This document shows, one piece after another, positions 28,231 to 37,998 of a stretch of 64,000 nucleotides of DNA. Source of the DNA: Gemmatimonadaceae bacterium (GTDB lineage: Bacteria > Gemmatimonadota > Gemmatimonadetes > Gemmatimonadales > Gemmatimonadaceae); assembly GCA_036496605.1 (NCBI GenBank), contig DASXKV010000030.1:62001-126000 (forward strand), given 5' to 3'. Positions within the stretch are counted from its first letter, which is position 1. Every line of letters begins with the position of its first letter. Both the position numbers and the translations under genes were made by a program. The notes beneath the pieces were generated by a model. It was not told the DNA's origin, ran no database searches, and saw nothing but the letters and a program-made list of their open reading frames with translations.

Positions 28231-31009
28231 CCAGTTTCTCGAGCACAACGCCGGGATCGATACGCCAGAACTTGAGCACGTGCTCACCCGCACGCGTGAG
28301 GACGTGTCGCGTCGACGACAGGCGGATGTTGTCCGCCACAGCCTGCTCCCAGGAGCGATTCGAGCTGTCGGCGAGAATGTTCACGACCTGCGACGCTTCG
28401 TCATCGAAGGAAATGGCATAGCGCAGGCCGTTCGGCGAACCGTACACGTTCAACGAGGGCGCGATATACGCCTTTACATCGACAGTGCCGCTGTCGAACA
28501 GGAACACGCGGTACTCGAGTCGCGGCGAAGCGAGGCTGAGGGATTCACTCGGCGCGTCCACTGGCGTCGCCGTCATCCCGGAGAGAGTCCGGCCAAAATC
28601 CGGAATGCGGAGCCAGCTCAGGGATGGTGCATTGACGGCGGCCGTGTAGTGCTCGGCTTCCATCGAGACGTAGCCGTTGCCCTCGACGAATCCCACGACA
28701 TGGTCCCGCTTCGGTGCCGCGCGATTCTCGACCGGCGCCGTGACTACCAGGAGCTGGTCCGTGGTGCTCTGGATCGCGATCGACACGTCGCGGACGCCAA
28801 TCGGCGCCTCCTGCCAGTCGACGGACACCCATACGCGTTGCTGCTGCCTAACGGTGCCCTGCTGCGGCTCGATTCTCACCCACGACGGCAGCGTTTTGAT
28901 CGAGAACCCAAATGGGGTCTGCCCAAGATTGTAAATGTCGATGTAATGCGACTGTTCCTGGAAGTTGTCGAACGTTGGCAGGATTCCAGCGCGCGGCTTG
29001 CCCGTACGCGGCGATCCCGGCACTTCGGGCGGCAATGAGCCTTCGACGTCGACGCCCATCTTTGCCTGAATCGGGAGGTGAATCTCGTCGACGCGCGGCA
29101 TTACGTCCCGCGGCGGCTCCTGCCAATACGTGTAGCCAATATGCGTCTGGTCCATCATGTGCGACCACTTGCCATTGGCAAGCGTCGTGTTGAAGTAGTT
29201 CGAAAGATCCGCGTCGCGCTGAAAGAGCTCGCGCGTCCGGGCAGCGAGATCGTTGGTGGCAGCACGACCCTCGCGTGCGTCGCGTCGATTCGTGGCGGCG
29301 GCTAAGTACAAGCGGTTCAGATTGGCCGCAGCGAGAATCGGGTGCAGAACGAGCTCGTAATACGCGTCGTGATACTCTGGCGCCAGCGACCGACCGACGA
29401 CTTCGGCTTGTGATTCGAGGGTGTCGTAGGCCGCGACGACGCGCTCGGCCTCTCGATAGTTGTACAAGTTGTATGTGGCCGTGTCGAGCAGTTCCGGCTT
29501 GCAACGCTCCGCGAACTGGAGTGATCTCGTAATGAGCTCGCCGATGGCCGCCCCTCGTGTCGCTCCGAACTGCTGGCTGGCCCATGCGCTCGTATATGCG
29601 GGGAGCCGCGCGGCAGGAATGGCGTCCGGGTCCCACGCAAAGTCGAGAAAGAACTGAATCGGGAACTCCATCGGCTTGAGATCGCCGACATTCACGATCC
29701 AGATGCGGTCGGCGCCGGAGCGGTACGCCCGGTTCATCTGCTCCCAGACGCGCGCGATCGCATTCGTGTTGATCCATTTGTAATTGCGCGGGCCGCCGAC
29801 GTAATCGAAATGGTAGTAGACACCAAAGCCGCCTGGCCGGCTGCGATCGTTGGCGTTAGGCAGCCGGCGAATGTTGCCCCAGTTGTCGTCCGAGAAGAGG
29901 AGCGTCACGTCATCGGGGACACGCATGCCGTTGTCGTAGTAGTCCTGCACCTCCTTGTAGAGGGCCCAGAGCTGCGGTGTGGCGGAGGCAGGCTTGTGGG
30001 TGACGTCGGCAATGATCTTACGCTGATCGCTGACGATGCGCTCGAGCAACGCGATGTTGCTCCCGTTCGTCATCGGGAGGTCGCCGTCGCCGCGCATGCC
30101 GATCGTGACGATATTCTCGCGCGTGCCCATGCGCGCGATGCCCGCGCGCCAGAACGCGCGCAGCGTGGAGTCGTTCTGCTCGTAATTCCATGGCCCCTGA
30201 CCGTACCGGTGCCATTCCTGTTGCGCACGTGTCATTGGCTCGTGATGCGACGTGCCCATCACCACGCCGTACTCGTCCGCGAGTTTGGCGTTCAAGGAAT
30301 CATCGTCCGCGAATGCGTTCCCCCACATCGCCGGCCAGAGATAGTTGCCCTTCAACCGAAGGATCAGCTCGAAGACGTGCTCATAGACGTGATGATTGAT
30401 CCCGCCAAATTTCTCTCGCGACCAACCGCTGAATGCCGGGGCCTCGTCGTTGATGAAGATCCCTCGATATTTGACTTTCGGCTCACCGACGATCAGGCGC
30501 TCGGCCTTCACGACGACGGTCGCTGCGTGGCGTACGGGAACGTCGGCCCACCAGTACCAGGGCGAGACGCCAATCTCCCGTGAGAGATCATAGATGCCAT
30601 AGATCGTCCCGCGCTTGTCACTGCCGGCGATCACTAACGCGCGCTCGACATTTGGAAATGGGCGATCGATGACCTCGCGGTCATACGTCTCCCACCGACC
30701 GCGCAGCGCTGCTGCATCGATCTTGCCGTCACGGACGAGTTGATCGACCCAACGCGACTTGCCGAGCGTGCCGATGAGCACGATCGTGCCGCGGGGCTCC
30801 TTCGTGAGCTCCGGGTTCGCGCCGGAAACTCGCTGGACGTCGCTTTGCAGGTCCGCCGCAGCGCGTCTGACGCCGGCCCAGTCGGAATCACTGACGACGA
30901 GCGTTGTCGAATGGCCAGCCTTCGAGAGAACAAAGTCTTTCGGCGGTAGCTGCTGAACTGCTCGACCGCTCGTGACAAGAAGAAGCGCGAACGCCGCGCG
31001 ATGCCTCAT
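28142..31009 (-). CDS. GH115 xylan alpha-1,2-glucuronidase
   Basis: A 955-residue protein; ATG 31009 overlaps the GH3 stop in an ATGA junction, which fixes the start and places it as the last gene of operon A. The signal region is FALLLVTSGRAVQ. GH115 signatures are strong: YGIYDLSREIGVSPWYWWAD, RGIFINDEAPAFSGWSREKF, LRLKGNYLWPAMWGNAFADD, GMRGDGDLPM and LLFSDDNWGNIRRLP. GH115 enzymes remove (4-O-methyl)glucuronic acid from internal xylose units of polymeric xylan. Domain C-terminal to residue 600 has beta modules. It most likely acts in the periplasm or at the surface. Confidence 0.93.
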   Translation of the reverse strand: MRHRAAFALLLVTSGRAVQQLPPKDFVLSKAGHSTTLVVSDSDWAGVRRAAADLQSDVQRVSGANPELTKEPRGTIVLIGTLGKSRWVDQLVRDGKIDAAALRGRWETYDREVIDRPFPNVERALVIAGSDKRGTIYGIYDLSREIGVSPWYWWADVPVRHAATVVVKAERLIVGEPKVKYRGIFINDEAPAFSGWSREKFGGINHHVYEHVFELILRLKGNYLWPAMWGNAFADDDSLNAKLADEYGVVMGTSHHEPMTRAQQEWHRYGQGPWNYEQNDSTLRAFWRAGIARMGTRENIVTIGMRGDGDLPMTNGSNIALLERIVSDQRKIIADVTHKPASATPQLWALYKEVQDYYDNGMRVPDDVTLLFSDDNWGNIRRLPNANDRSRPGGFGVYYHFDYVGGPRNYKWINTNAIARVWEQMNRAYRSGADRIWIVNVGDLKPMEFPIQFFLDFAWDPDAIPAARLPAYTSAWASQQFGATRGAAIGELITRSLQFAERCKPELLDTATYNLYNYREAERVVAAYDTLESQAEVVGRSLAPEYHDAYYELVLHPILAAANLNRLYLAAATNRRDAREGRAATNDLAARTRELFQRDADLSNYFNTTLANGKWSHMMDQTHIGYTYWQEPPRDVMPRVDEIHLPIQAKMGVDVEGSLPPEVPGSPRTGKPRAGILPTFDNFQEQSHYIDIYNLGQTPFGFSIKTLPSWVRIEPQQGTVRQQQRVWVSVDWQEAPIGVRDVSIAIQSTTDQLLVVTAPVENRAAPKRDHVVGFVEGNGYVSMEAEHYTAAVNAPSLSWLRIPDFGRTLSGMTATPVDAPSESLSLASPRLEYRVFLFDSGTVDVKAYIAPSLNVYGSPNGLRYAISFDDEASQVVNILADSSNRSWEQAVADNIRLSSTRHVLTRAGEHVLKFWRIDPGVVLEKLVIDAGSVEPSYLGPPESYRRPATTIRPSR

Positions 31010-33621
31010 GGCGCCACGTCGATCGTTGTCTGTCCGCGAATATCCGCCGACGACGCGCCGATGAGGATACGCACTGGCTCGCGTTCGACCGTCCACTGCT
31101 GCGTCGCCTCGTTCCAGTACGCGAGCGACGAGATCGCCAGCGGCAGCGTGATGGTCCGCTTCTCACCGGCCGCGAGGCGCACGCGGGTGTAAGCGCGTAG
31201 ATCCTTCAGCGGCCGTAGCACGGCGTGCCCGCTGTGCTCGACGTACACCTGCACGACCTCGTCCCCTGCGCGCGTGCCCGTGTTCGCGACATCCACACTC
31301 ACCGTGATCGTATCACGTGCCGACGCGTGCGCGCGATCCGCGCGAACGTCGGAGTAGGCGAAGGTCGTGTAACTGAGTCCCTGGCCGAAGGGATACAACG
31401 GCGTCCCGGTGAAGAAGCGGTAGGTGCGTCCCGCCATGCGATAATCATCGAACGCCGGCAGATCGTTAACAGACTTATAAAATGTGACTGGTAGCCGCCC
31501 CGCGGGATTGTAGTCGCCGAACAGCACGTCGGCGATGGCGGTGCCGCCAGCCTGACCCGGGTACCACGCCTCGAGAATTGCGGGTACGTGCTCCTGTGCC
31601 CAGTTCACCGCGAGCGCGCTGCCGTTCATCAGCACGAGCACGGTGGGCTTACCTAACGACGCGATGCGCTCGAGCAGGTGCTCTTGAGGTGCCGGGAGAT
31701 CGAGCTGCGTCCGATCGCCGCCGCGGAAGCCGGGGATCTGGATCGGCATCTCTTCCCCTTCCAAACGCGCGGTGAGTCCGAGCACCAGCACGACCGCGTC
31801 GGCCTGCGCAGCCACGTTCACCGCTTCACTCTCGAGTGAATCCGTCGGCGCCGCCCACAGGAGCTGCAGCTGCGCTTCGCCGTATGACTCCTCCCCATCG
31901 ACGCGCAGCGTATACTCGCGTCCCGCCTCGAGGCGAATCGGCTCGCTTTGCGCCTGACGAGGATCGGGAAACTCGCCATCGTGTGTCGGATAGACCGATC
32001 GCACGATGAGGCTGTCGTTCAGCCACATCTGAAACTTCACCGTGCCGATGAGCCCGAGCCGGTACATTCCGGAGACCGCGGGCCGGATTGCGCCGGTCCA
32101 GCGCACGCCGAAGTTATCGGGATCCATGTCGGCGCGCGGCGCGCTCTCTTTCCAATCGGAGTTGAGCGTGCTGTCGACAGCGCTGAACAGCGACGTGCCG
32201 GCAAAATCCCGCGACGCGTAGTAGTCGACATGGAGACCGGCCTTCCCGGCCGGCGTGTGCAGTACCGCCGCGGGCACGAGCTCGTACAGCGGAAAATTGT
32301 CGGCGAGATCCGATCCGCGAGCGTACAGGACATGTGTGTGCGCCACGACCGCTTCACGCACGCCGCGCAATGGTGTCACCGGGTCCGCGGGAATGCCATT
32401 GTAGTTGCCCAGCAACACGCGCCACTGGTCGGCGTTCGGCCCGATGACAGCGATCGTCCCGAGATCCTTTCGGAGCGGCAAGGTGTTGCGGTCGTTCTTG
32501 AGCAAAACGATTGATTCGTCCGCGATTGTGCGGGCGAGCACGCGATGGTCGGGCGAATCTACATTGTTGAATGGAATGCTCGCCCAGCGCACGTGCACTG
32601 GATCATCGAACATGCCGAGCTTGAATCGGGCGAGAAAGAGACGGGTGACGGATGTATCGATCTGGGCCTCCGTAATGAAGCCATGCGCCACGGCGTCCAC
32701 CAGATTCGGATAGACGCGGCCGCAATCCAGATCCGTCCCGGTACTTATGCCTAACGCGGCGGCCTCCGCGGCCGTCGCGACGACTTTGTGGCGCAGATAG
32801 ATGTCGTCGATGGCGCCGCAATCGGAAACGATATAACCAGGGAACTTCCACTCCGTGCGCAGGATGTCCCTGATCAACTTGTCATTCGCGCACGCCGGCC
32901 TTCCGTCGATCGAGTTGTACGCGCACATGAGTGAATAGGCCCCGCCAACGCGAATGCCCATCTCGAAGTGCGGCAGATACGATTCGCGAAGGTCTCGATC
33001 GCTCACCACGGCATCGAACGTATGCCGATCCGGCTCGGGGCCGCTGTGAACGGCATAGTGCTTCACCGTCGCGATCGTCTTGAAATACTTCGGATCGTCG
33101 CCCTGCAGCCCGCGGATGAACTGCACCGCGAGATGACCCGTGAGAAATGGATCCTCGCCATACGTCTCCTGGCCGCGTCCCCAGCGCGGATCCCGGAAGA
33201 GGTTGATGTTTGGCGACCAGAACGTGAGGCCTTGGTAGCGCTGATGGCTGTCGTGACGAATCGCTTCGTGGTATTTGGCGCGTGCCTCGTCCGAGATGAC
33301 GGTAGCCATCTGGAACATCGCACTGTCGTCCCACATCGCGGCGAGACCGATCGCCTGCGGAAACGACGTCGCCAGACCCGAACGCGCGACCCCGTGCAGC
33401 GCTTCGTTCCACCAGTTGTATTCCGGAACGCCGAGCCGTGGAATGGCCGGCGCCACATCCTTCATCTGTAGCACTTTCTCCTGGAGCGTCATGCGCGACA
33501 CGAGGTCGCGTGCGCGCTGCTCGAACGAAAGAGACTCGTTGAGGTACGCAGGTCGTTCCTGCGCACCGAGCAACGCCGCAAAGACGAAGGAAGCGACCAG
33601 AGCCTGCGCGAGCATGGTCAT
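31006..33621 (-). CDS. GH3 beta-xylosidase/beta-glucosidase with PA14 insertion
   Basis: An 871-residue exported enzyme (signal LAQALVASFVFAALLGAQ; 33615 is an alternative start). The GH3 barrel holds the nucleophile Asp267 in PGYIVSDCGAIDD and the substrate-binding TVKHYAVHSG. A PA14-type carbohydrate-binding module is inserted at about 440-590 (GLHVDYYASRDFAGT, then LRVDGEESYGEAQLQLLW). The second sandwich and fibronectin-like end (SVDVANTGTRAGDEVVQVYV) follow. Its overall sequence is the subgroup containing many beta-xylosidases, and the neighbourhood favours xylo-oligosaccharides. It precedes GH115 with a four-base overlap and follows the GntR gene after a 63-base hairpin-containing gap. 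Confidence 0.9.
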   Translation of the reverse strand: MTMLAQALVASFVFAALLGAQERPAYLNESLSFEQRARDLVSRMTLQEKVLQMKDVAPAIPRLGVPEYNWWNEALHGVARSGLATSFPQAIGLAAMWDDSAMFQMATVISDEARAKYHEAIRHDSHQRYQGLTFWSPNINLFRDPRWGRGQETYGEDPFLTGHLAVQFIRGLQGDDPKYFKTIATVKHYAVHSGPEPDRHTFDAVVSDRDLRESYLPHFEMGIRVGGAYSLMCAYNSIDGRPACANDKLIRDILRTEWKFPGYIVSDCGAIDDIYLRHKVVATAAEAAALGISTGTDLDCGRVYPNLVDAVAHGFITEAQIDTSVTRLFLARFKLGMFDDPVHVRWASIPFNNVDSPDHRVLARTIADESIVLLKNDRNTLPLRKDLGTIAVIGPNADQWRVLLGNYNGIPADPVTPLRGVREAVVAHTHVLYARGSDLADNFPLYELVPAAVLHTPAGKAGLHVDYYASRDFAGTSLFSAVDSTLNSDWKESAPRADMDPDNFGVRWTGAIRPAVSGMYRLGLIGTVKFQMWLNDSLIVRSVYPTHDGEFPDPRQAQSEPIRLEAGREYTLRVDGEESYGEAQLQLLWAAPTDSLESEAVNVAAQADAVVLVLGLTARLEGEEMPIQIPGFRGGDRTQLDLPAPQEHLLERIASLGKPTVLVLMNGSALAVNWAQEHVPAILEAWYPGQAGGTAIADVLFGDYNPAGRLPVTFYKSVNDLPAFDDYRMAGRTYRFFTGTPLYPFGQGLSYTTFAYSDVRADRAHASARDTITVSVDVANTGTRAGDEVVQVYVEHSGHAVLRPLKDLRAYTRVRLAAGEKRTITLPLAISSLAYWNEATQQWTVEREPVRILIGASSADIRGQTTIDVAP

Positions 33622-33684
33622 TGGTGGCTGGTGATTGTGCTTGGTGTGTGTGACCGATCACCAACAACCACCAAGCACGGACAA
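33622..33684. repeat. Intra-operon inverted repeat
   Basis: Between gntR and the GH3 gene, GTGCTTGGTG (33637-33646) pairs perfectly with CACCAAGCAC (33669-33678), and GGTGAT/ATCACC blocks add inner pairing. The TGGTGATTG wording matches the longer repeat at 45066-45202. It may be an mRNA-processing or partial-termination element between regulator and enzyme genes; this is inference. Confidence 0.6.
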
Positions 33685-34401
33685 CTACGACACCGGATGA
33701 TGCTGCGGGTCCCAGCGTTGAATGGCGGTCGCGACGCCCTCGAGATGCTTCCGCATTCGGTCGACCGCGACTCCATCCTGCCGTTGCTCCAGCGCCGCGA
33801 AGATCGATAGATGCTCCTTATGGTCGCGCTTTCGCGAACCAAAGATGCCGAGGATGAGTCGCTGCTCATCGGTGAAGAGATCCTGCATCACGTCGAGCAC
33901 TTGCGCGATGACCGCATTGCCTGACGCCGATGCGATCTGCCGGTGAAACGCCATGTTTACAGAGTTCAAGACAGCGTCGTTGTCGAGGTTCTCTCCGGCG
34001 GTCTTCAACAGCCGGCGCATCTCGTCGAAGTCCTCGACCGTCGCGTTCCGGGTCGCCAATGCCACCGATTGCATCTCGATCGGCGTTCGTGCCTGGATGA
34101 GATCGAGGAGCAGCTTCTTCGTCACCTTTCCACCGTAGTCGCTCACGACCATCAGCACGTCCTGCGTGCGCGTGACGTAGACGCCCGAGCCATGCCGGAT
34201 CTCGACGACGCCCGTCGCCTCGAGCTTCTTGAGCGCCTCGCGAACGGTGGGATGGCCGACGCGAAAGCGACGCGCCATCTCCATGATCGTCGGCAATCGT
34301 TCGCCGAGCGTGTAATCACCGGCGTTGATCGACGAGCGAATCTCGCCGGCGAGGCGGTCGACCAGACTCTCACGAGAGACAGGTTTCAAGCCATGCTTCA
34401 T
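33685..34401 (-). CDS. GntR/FadR-family (FCD) transcriptional regulator
   Basis: A 238-residue regulator. The winged helix covers residues about 10-78 (LPTIMEMARRFRVGHPTVRE, then ALKKLEATGVVEIRHGSGVY), and the FCD ligand-binding domain about 98-230, with metal/ligand-type residues in NMAFHRQIASASG and DHKEHLSIFAAL. FCD regulators such as UxuR, ExuR and LldR respond to uronates and other acids, so glucuronate or an aldonate is the natural candidate here. It lies inside operon A, four bases after the upstream GH3, so it is transcribed with the genes it probably controls. Confidence 0.9.
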   Translation of the reverse strand: MKHGLKPVSRESLVDRLAGEIRSSINAGDYTLGERLPTIMEMARRFRVGHPTVREALKKLEATGVVEIRHGSGVYVTRTQDVLMVVSDYGGKVTKKLLLDLIQARTPIEMQSVALATRNATVEDFDEMRRLLKTAGENLDNDAVLNSVNMAFHRQIASASGNAVIAQVLDVMQDLFTDEQRLILGIFGSRKRDHKEHLSIFAALEQRQDGVAVDRMRKHLEGVATAIQRWDPQHHPVS

Positions 34402-34405
34402 CGCG

Positions 34406-36823
34406 TCACCTCGGATTAGTTCGATGAACCGCGTCCTGCGACGTCGAGGATGGCGCGACTCCTGCCGGATCGACCGTCAAGGCAATCGACTGCAGGTCAA
34501 CCGAGCTGCCGCCGACCATGATCTGGAATTGCCCGGGCTCGACCACGCGCTTCATGTTCGCGCCGTGATACGAAAGGTGCTCGTTCCCAATCGCGAACGT
34601 CACCGTGCGAGTTTCTCCCGGCGCGAGCGTGATGCGCTCGAATCCGCGGAGCTCCTTCAGCGGACGCGTTGCCGTACTGACCTCGTCGCGAATGTACATC
34701 TGCACGACCTCGTCGCCGCTCCGCGTTCCGGTGTTGCGGACGTCCACCATCACCGACGTGCGACCCGTTGGGAGCATGTGGCTCGACGTTAGGCGGAGAT
34801 TGGAATAAGCGAACGTCGTGTACGAGAGGCCGAATCCAAATGGAAAGAGCGGCGCAATCGAATCGAGGACGTACCCGCGACGGGCCGTCGGCTTGTAGTT
34901 GTAGAACACCGGCAGTTGGCCGACGCCCCGCGCCACCGTGACGGGCAGCTTCCCCCCCGGATCGACGTCGCCGAACAACACGTCCGCAACGGCCGTCCCC
35001 GTCTCTTGCCCGAGGTACCAGCCTTCGAGAATGGCGGGAATCTTCGGAACGAGATTCGGAATCGATGCCGGACGGCCGTTGATCAATACCAGGACGACCG
35101 GCTTCCCGGTCGCCGCGATCTGCAGGGCAAGCGACTCCTGCTCGCCGGGTAGCCCCAGCGACGCACGATCACCCAGATGATCGTCCGCGTACGCTTCGCG
35201 TGCCGTTTGTTCGTTGTCTCCAAGGACGAGTATTACGAGATCGCTTCGCCGTGCGAGCGCGACCGCTTCGGCGATGCGGCGGGCGTTCGATGCCGAATCG
35301 GGCACGACGACACGGTCCGCGCCATTCCGGAATTTCGAGCGCGCTCCGCCGATGTGCGGTTGCGGATCCTTCGTAAACACTGAATCCTCGGTAATGCGAA
35401 CGCCTTCGGCGTACTCGACCACGCCCGAACCGAATCTCGCCGTAAGACCGTCGAGAATGCTGACGAGATGTGATGGGACGCCTGCATACCCACCGAGCAG
35501 AACTTCGCCGGCGTGTGGACCGATCAGCGCAACATGCGAATATGCGCCCGTGCGCACCGGCAGCAGACTGTTGTCGTTCTTGAGCAGGATGATTGCCTGC
35601 CGCGCTGCCTCGAGTGCGAGCGGTCGCGTGCTCTCGGCGCCGGAAATGCGCTCCGCCGCGGCGACGTCGACGAACGGAGTGTCGAACAGACCGAGCTGGA
35701 ACTTCGCGCGCAGGAGGCGGCGCACCGCGGCGTCGATGGCCTGAACTGGAATCTGTTTACGCTGTACTTGCTCGACGAGCGTGGGATACGTCGCCGGATC
35801 CGGCAGCTCGATATCGACGGTCGCGTCGAGCGCGCGACGCGCCGCTTCAACTGAATCGGTCGCGACGTGATGTCGCTCGATCAACTGGTCGATGGCGAAC
35901 CAGTCGGAGACGATGGTGCCGTCGAATCCCCATTCGCCACGAAGCACGTCGTGCAGCAGCCACCGATTGGCGTGCGACGGGATGCCATCGACCTCGTTAT
36001 ACGAGGGCATCACGCTGCGCGCGCCTGCCTGTTTTATGGCAGCCTCGAACGGATAGAGAAATACGTCACGCAGCGTACGCTCACCGATTGACGCGGGTCC
36101 GACATTGGTCCCCGATTCCGGCTGACTATGCCCAGTCATGTGCTTGAGCGTCGCCAACACATGCTGCGGCCCGATCATCGAGTCGGTTCCCTGAAATCCG
36201 CGCACGGCGGCGACGCCCATGCGTGCGACGAGGAACGGATCTTCTCCATACGTCTCCTCGAACCGGCCCCACCGCGGCTCGCGCGCGACGTCGACGACGG
36301 GAGCGAGCACCTGACCCACGCCACGCGCACGCGCTTCCGCGGCGGCCGCGCTGAAGACGCGCTGCACCAGATCGTCGTTCCAGGTGCTCGCGAGGGCGAT
36401 GGCCTGGGGAAAGCTCGTCGCGCCGGCCGCTTCGAGGCCATGCAACGCTTCCTCGTTGAACAACACGGGAATGCCGAGGCGTGTGCTGTCGCGCACCCAC
36501 CGCTGAATGGCGTTGACGAATTCCGCTTCGCTCCGTGCATCGTGTCCGTCCTGCGGCCGCTCGATGCGGCCGATGCCGATACGGAACCACTTCGGCGCCG
36601 TCGCTGAGGTAAAGCGCCCGTTCGCGTCGGTGATGAGTTTTTTCTGATCCCAGAGGCAGAGCATCTGCGCCACCTTCTCCTCGAGCGTCATCCGCGACAG
36701 CACGTCGTTTATCCGACGCTCGATAGGCAGTCTGGGATCCCGGTATGCAGGCTGCTGTGCGCGCGCTGGACTACCGAGCAGCAGAGCGCAGAGGGCGGTG
36801 CGCAGAGCGCTAGCGAGTCGCAT
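34406..36823 (-). CDS. GH3 beta-glucosidase/beta-xylosidase (BglX-like)
   Basis: The ATG at 36823 has ACGAGGG upstream and gives 805 residues with a signal peptide (LRTALCALLLGSPARAQ). The nucleophile is Asp307 in DGTIVSDWFAIDQL; KHMTGHSQPESG and GVGQVLAPVVDVAREPRWGR are typical of the BglX branch. A two-domain GH3 plus fibronectin-like end (DVRNTGTRSGDEVVQMYI) is present and no PA14 insert. It overlaps the end of the GH10 gene by 14 bases and sits four bases from gntR. Likely periplasmic trimming of xylo- or gluco-oligosaccharides released by GH10. Confidence 0.9.
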   Translation of the reverse strand: MRLASALRTALCALLLGSPARAQQPAYRDPRLPIERRINDVLSRMTLEEKVAQMLCLWDQKKLITDANGRFTSATAPKWFRIGIGRIERPQDGHDARSEAEFVNAIQRWVRDSTRLGIPVLFNEEALHGLEAAGATSFPQAIALASTWNDDLVQRVFSAAAAEARARGVGQVLAPVVDVAREPRWGRFEETYGEDPFLVARMGVAAVRGFQGTDSMIGPQHVLATLKHMTGHSQPESGTNVGPASIGERTLRDVFLYPFEAAIKQAGARSVMPSYNEVDGIPSHANRWLLHDVLRGEWGFDGTIVSDWFAIDQLIERHHVATDSVEAARRALDATVDIELPDPATYPTLVEQVQRKQIPVQAIDAAVRRLLRAKFQLGLFDTPFVDVAAAERISGAESTRPLALEAARQAIILLKNDNSLLPVRTGAYSHVALIGPHAGEVLLGGYAGVPSHLVSILDGLTARFGSGVVEYAEGVRITEDSVFTKDPQPHIGGARSKFRNGADRVVVPDSASNARRIAEAVALARRSDLVILVLGDNEQTAREAYADDHLGDRASLGLPGEQESLALQIAATGKPVVLVLINGRPASIPNLVPKIPAILEGWYLGQETGTAVADVLFGDVDPGGKLPVTVARGVGQLPVFYNYKPTARRGYVLDSIAPLFPFGFGLSYTTFAYSNLRLTSSHMLPTGRTSVMVDVRNTGTRSGDEVVQMYIRDEVSTATRPLKELRGFERITLAPGETRTVTFAIGNEHLSYHGANMKRVVEPGQFQIMVGGSSVDLQSIALTVDPAGVAPSSTSQDAVHRTNPR

Positions 36824-37970
36824 GCGCCCTCGTGGCCGCCATCGCCGCCGCAATCACAGTATCGAACGCGGGCTTTGGCAGTCCGCGCCGATCGAACAGC
36901 AGGGGATAGTTCACTCGCCCTCGCACGGGAAAGTTGTTCAACCACGAATCACCATCGTCGACGCCCCAAAACGTCAGCCTCGTGATCACGTTGCGATGGG
37001 CGAGATACACGCGTACCAGCTCGCCATAGCGTCGCGCGAGCGCTGACTCCACCGAATCGGGAAGGCCGCCCCGATACGGATCGGGCGCCCCTGTCCGCAT
37101 CAACTGCTGCTCGATTGCTTCGGTGCGCTGCCCACGATTACTGGGCAGTACGTCGACGTCGAGCTCCGTGACCATCAACTTCACGCCCGTCGCCGCGAGA
37201 TCGACGATCGCCGTGTCGATCGCACCAGCGGTTGGCCAGTCCAGCTTCTGATGCTCCTGCAGTCCGATCGCGGTGATCGGCACTCCCTCGGCGCGCAACG
37301 AGGTCACGAGCCTAACGATTCCCGCCCGCTTCGCCGAGTCCTCGACGCCAAAATCGTTGTAGTGCAGCTCGGCCGACAGATCCGCCTCGTGCGCGAAGCG
37401 AAATGCCAGTGCAATGTACTCGGGTCCGATGATCTCGAGCCACGGGGACCGTCGCAGCGAGCCGTCCTCGCTCACCGCCTCGTTCACCACGTCCCAGCCG
37501 CGAATCCTCCCCTTGTATCGGCCAACCACCGTGGCGATGTGCGCACGCATTCGCGCGATGAGAGTATCGCGCGAAACGCGACCGCCGGCGGCGTCCTGGA
37601 ACACCCAAGCTGGCGTCTGGTTGTGCCACACCAGCGTGTGACCGATGATCGCGTCGCCAGACCGCTCGCCAAGCGCGACGTAGCGATCCGCCGCGTCGAA
37701 GGTGAACTGCCCTTGATGGGGTTCGACCAACGCCCACTTCAGCACGTTCTCCGGCGAAATCGTGTTGAATTGTCGCGCGATGATCGCGTCGCCAACGCTA
37801 TCCGTGCCGGCGATCTGCCTGCCGTTGATTGCCGCGCCGACGAGAAATGACGTCGCGAACGCATCCTTGAGGGTCATTCGGGATGGCGCGGGACCGGCCG
37901 GCCTACGCGCACAGCCGACGGCGATCGCCACGAGGGCGATCACCGCCGCAGACGTCGATGAAAACTTCAT
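36810..37970 (-). CDS. GH10 endo-1,4-beta-xylanase lipoprotein
   Basis: The start at 37970 gives 386 residues with a lipoprotein signal, VIALVAIAVGCARRP, Cys20 being the lipobox residue. The GH10 barrel has the acid/base Glu164 in RGWDVVNEAVSEDG and the nucleophile Glu269 in LMVTELDVDVLP; HTLVWHNQTPAWVF and FWGVDDGDSWLNNFP are also classic. All catalytic residues are present. Anchoring by a lipid suggests it faces outward at the cell surface or the periplasm, next to the SusCD pair, generating oligosaccharides for import. It follows the SusD gene by 28 bases within operon A. Confidence 0.95.
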   Translation of the reverse strand: MKFSSTSAAVIALVAIAVGCARRPAGPAPSRMTLKDAFATSFLVGAAINGRQIAGTDSVGDAIIARQFNTISPENVLKWALVEPHQGQFTFDAADRYVALGERSGDAIIGHTLVWHNQTPAWVFQDAAGGRVSRDTLIARMRAHIATVVGRYKGRIRGWDVVNEAVSEDGSLRRSPWLEIIGPEYIALAFRFAHEADLSAELHYNDFGVEDSAKRAGIVRLVTSLRAEGVPITAIGLQEHQKLDWPTAGAIDTAIVDLAATGVKLMVTELDVDVLPSNRGQRTEAIEQQLMRTGAPDPYRGGLPDSVESALARRYGELVRVYLAHRNVITRLTFWGVDDGDSWLNNFPVRGRVNYPLLFDRRGLPKPAFDTVIAAAMAATRAHATR

Positions 37971-37998
37971 AACCGCTGGCAGCCGTCCACCATCCTGC

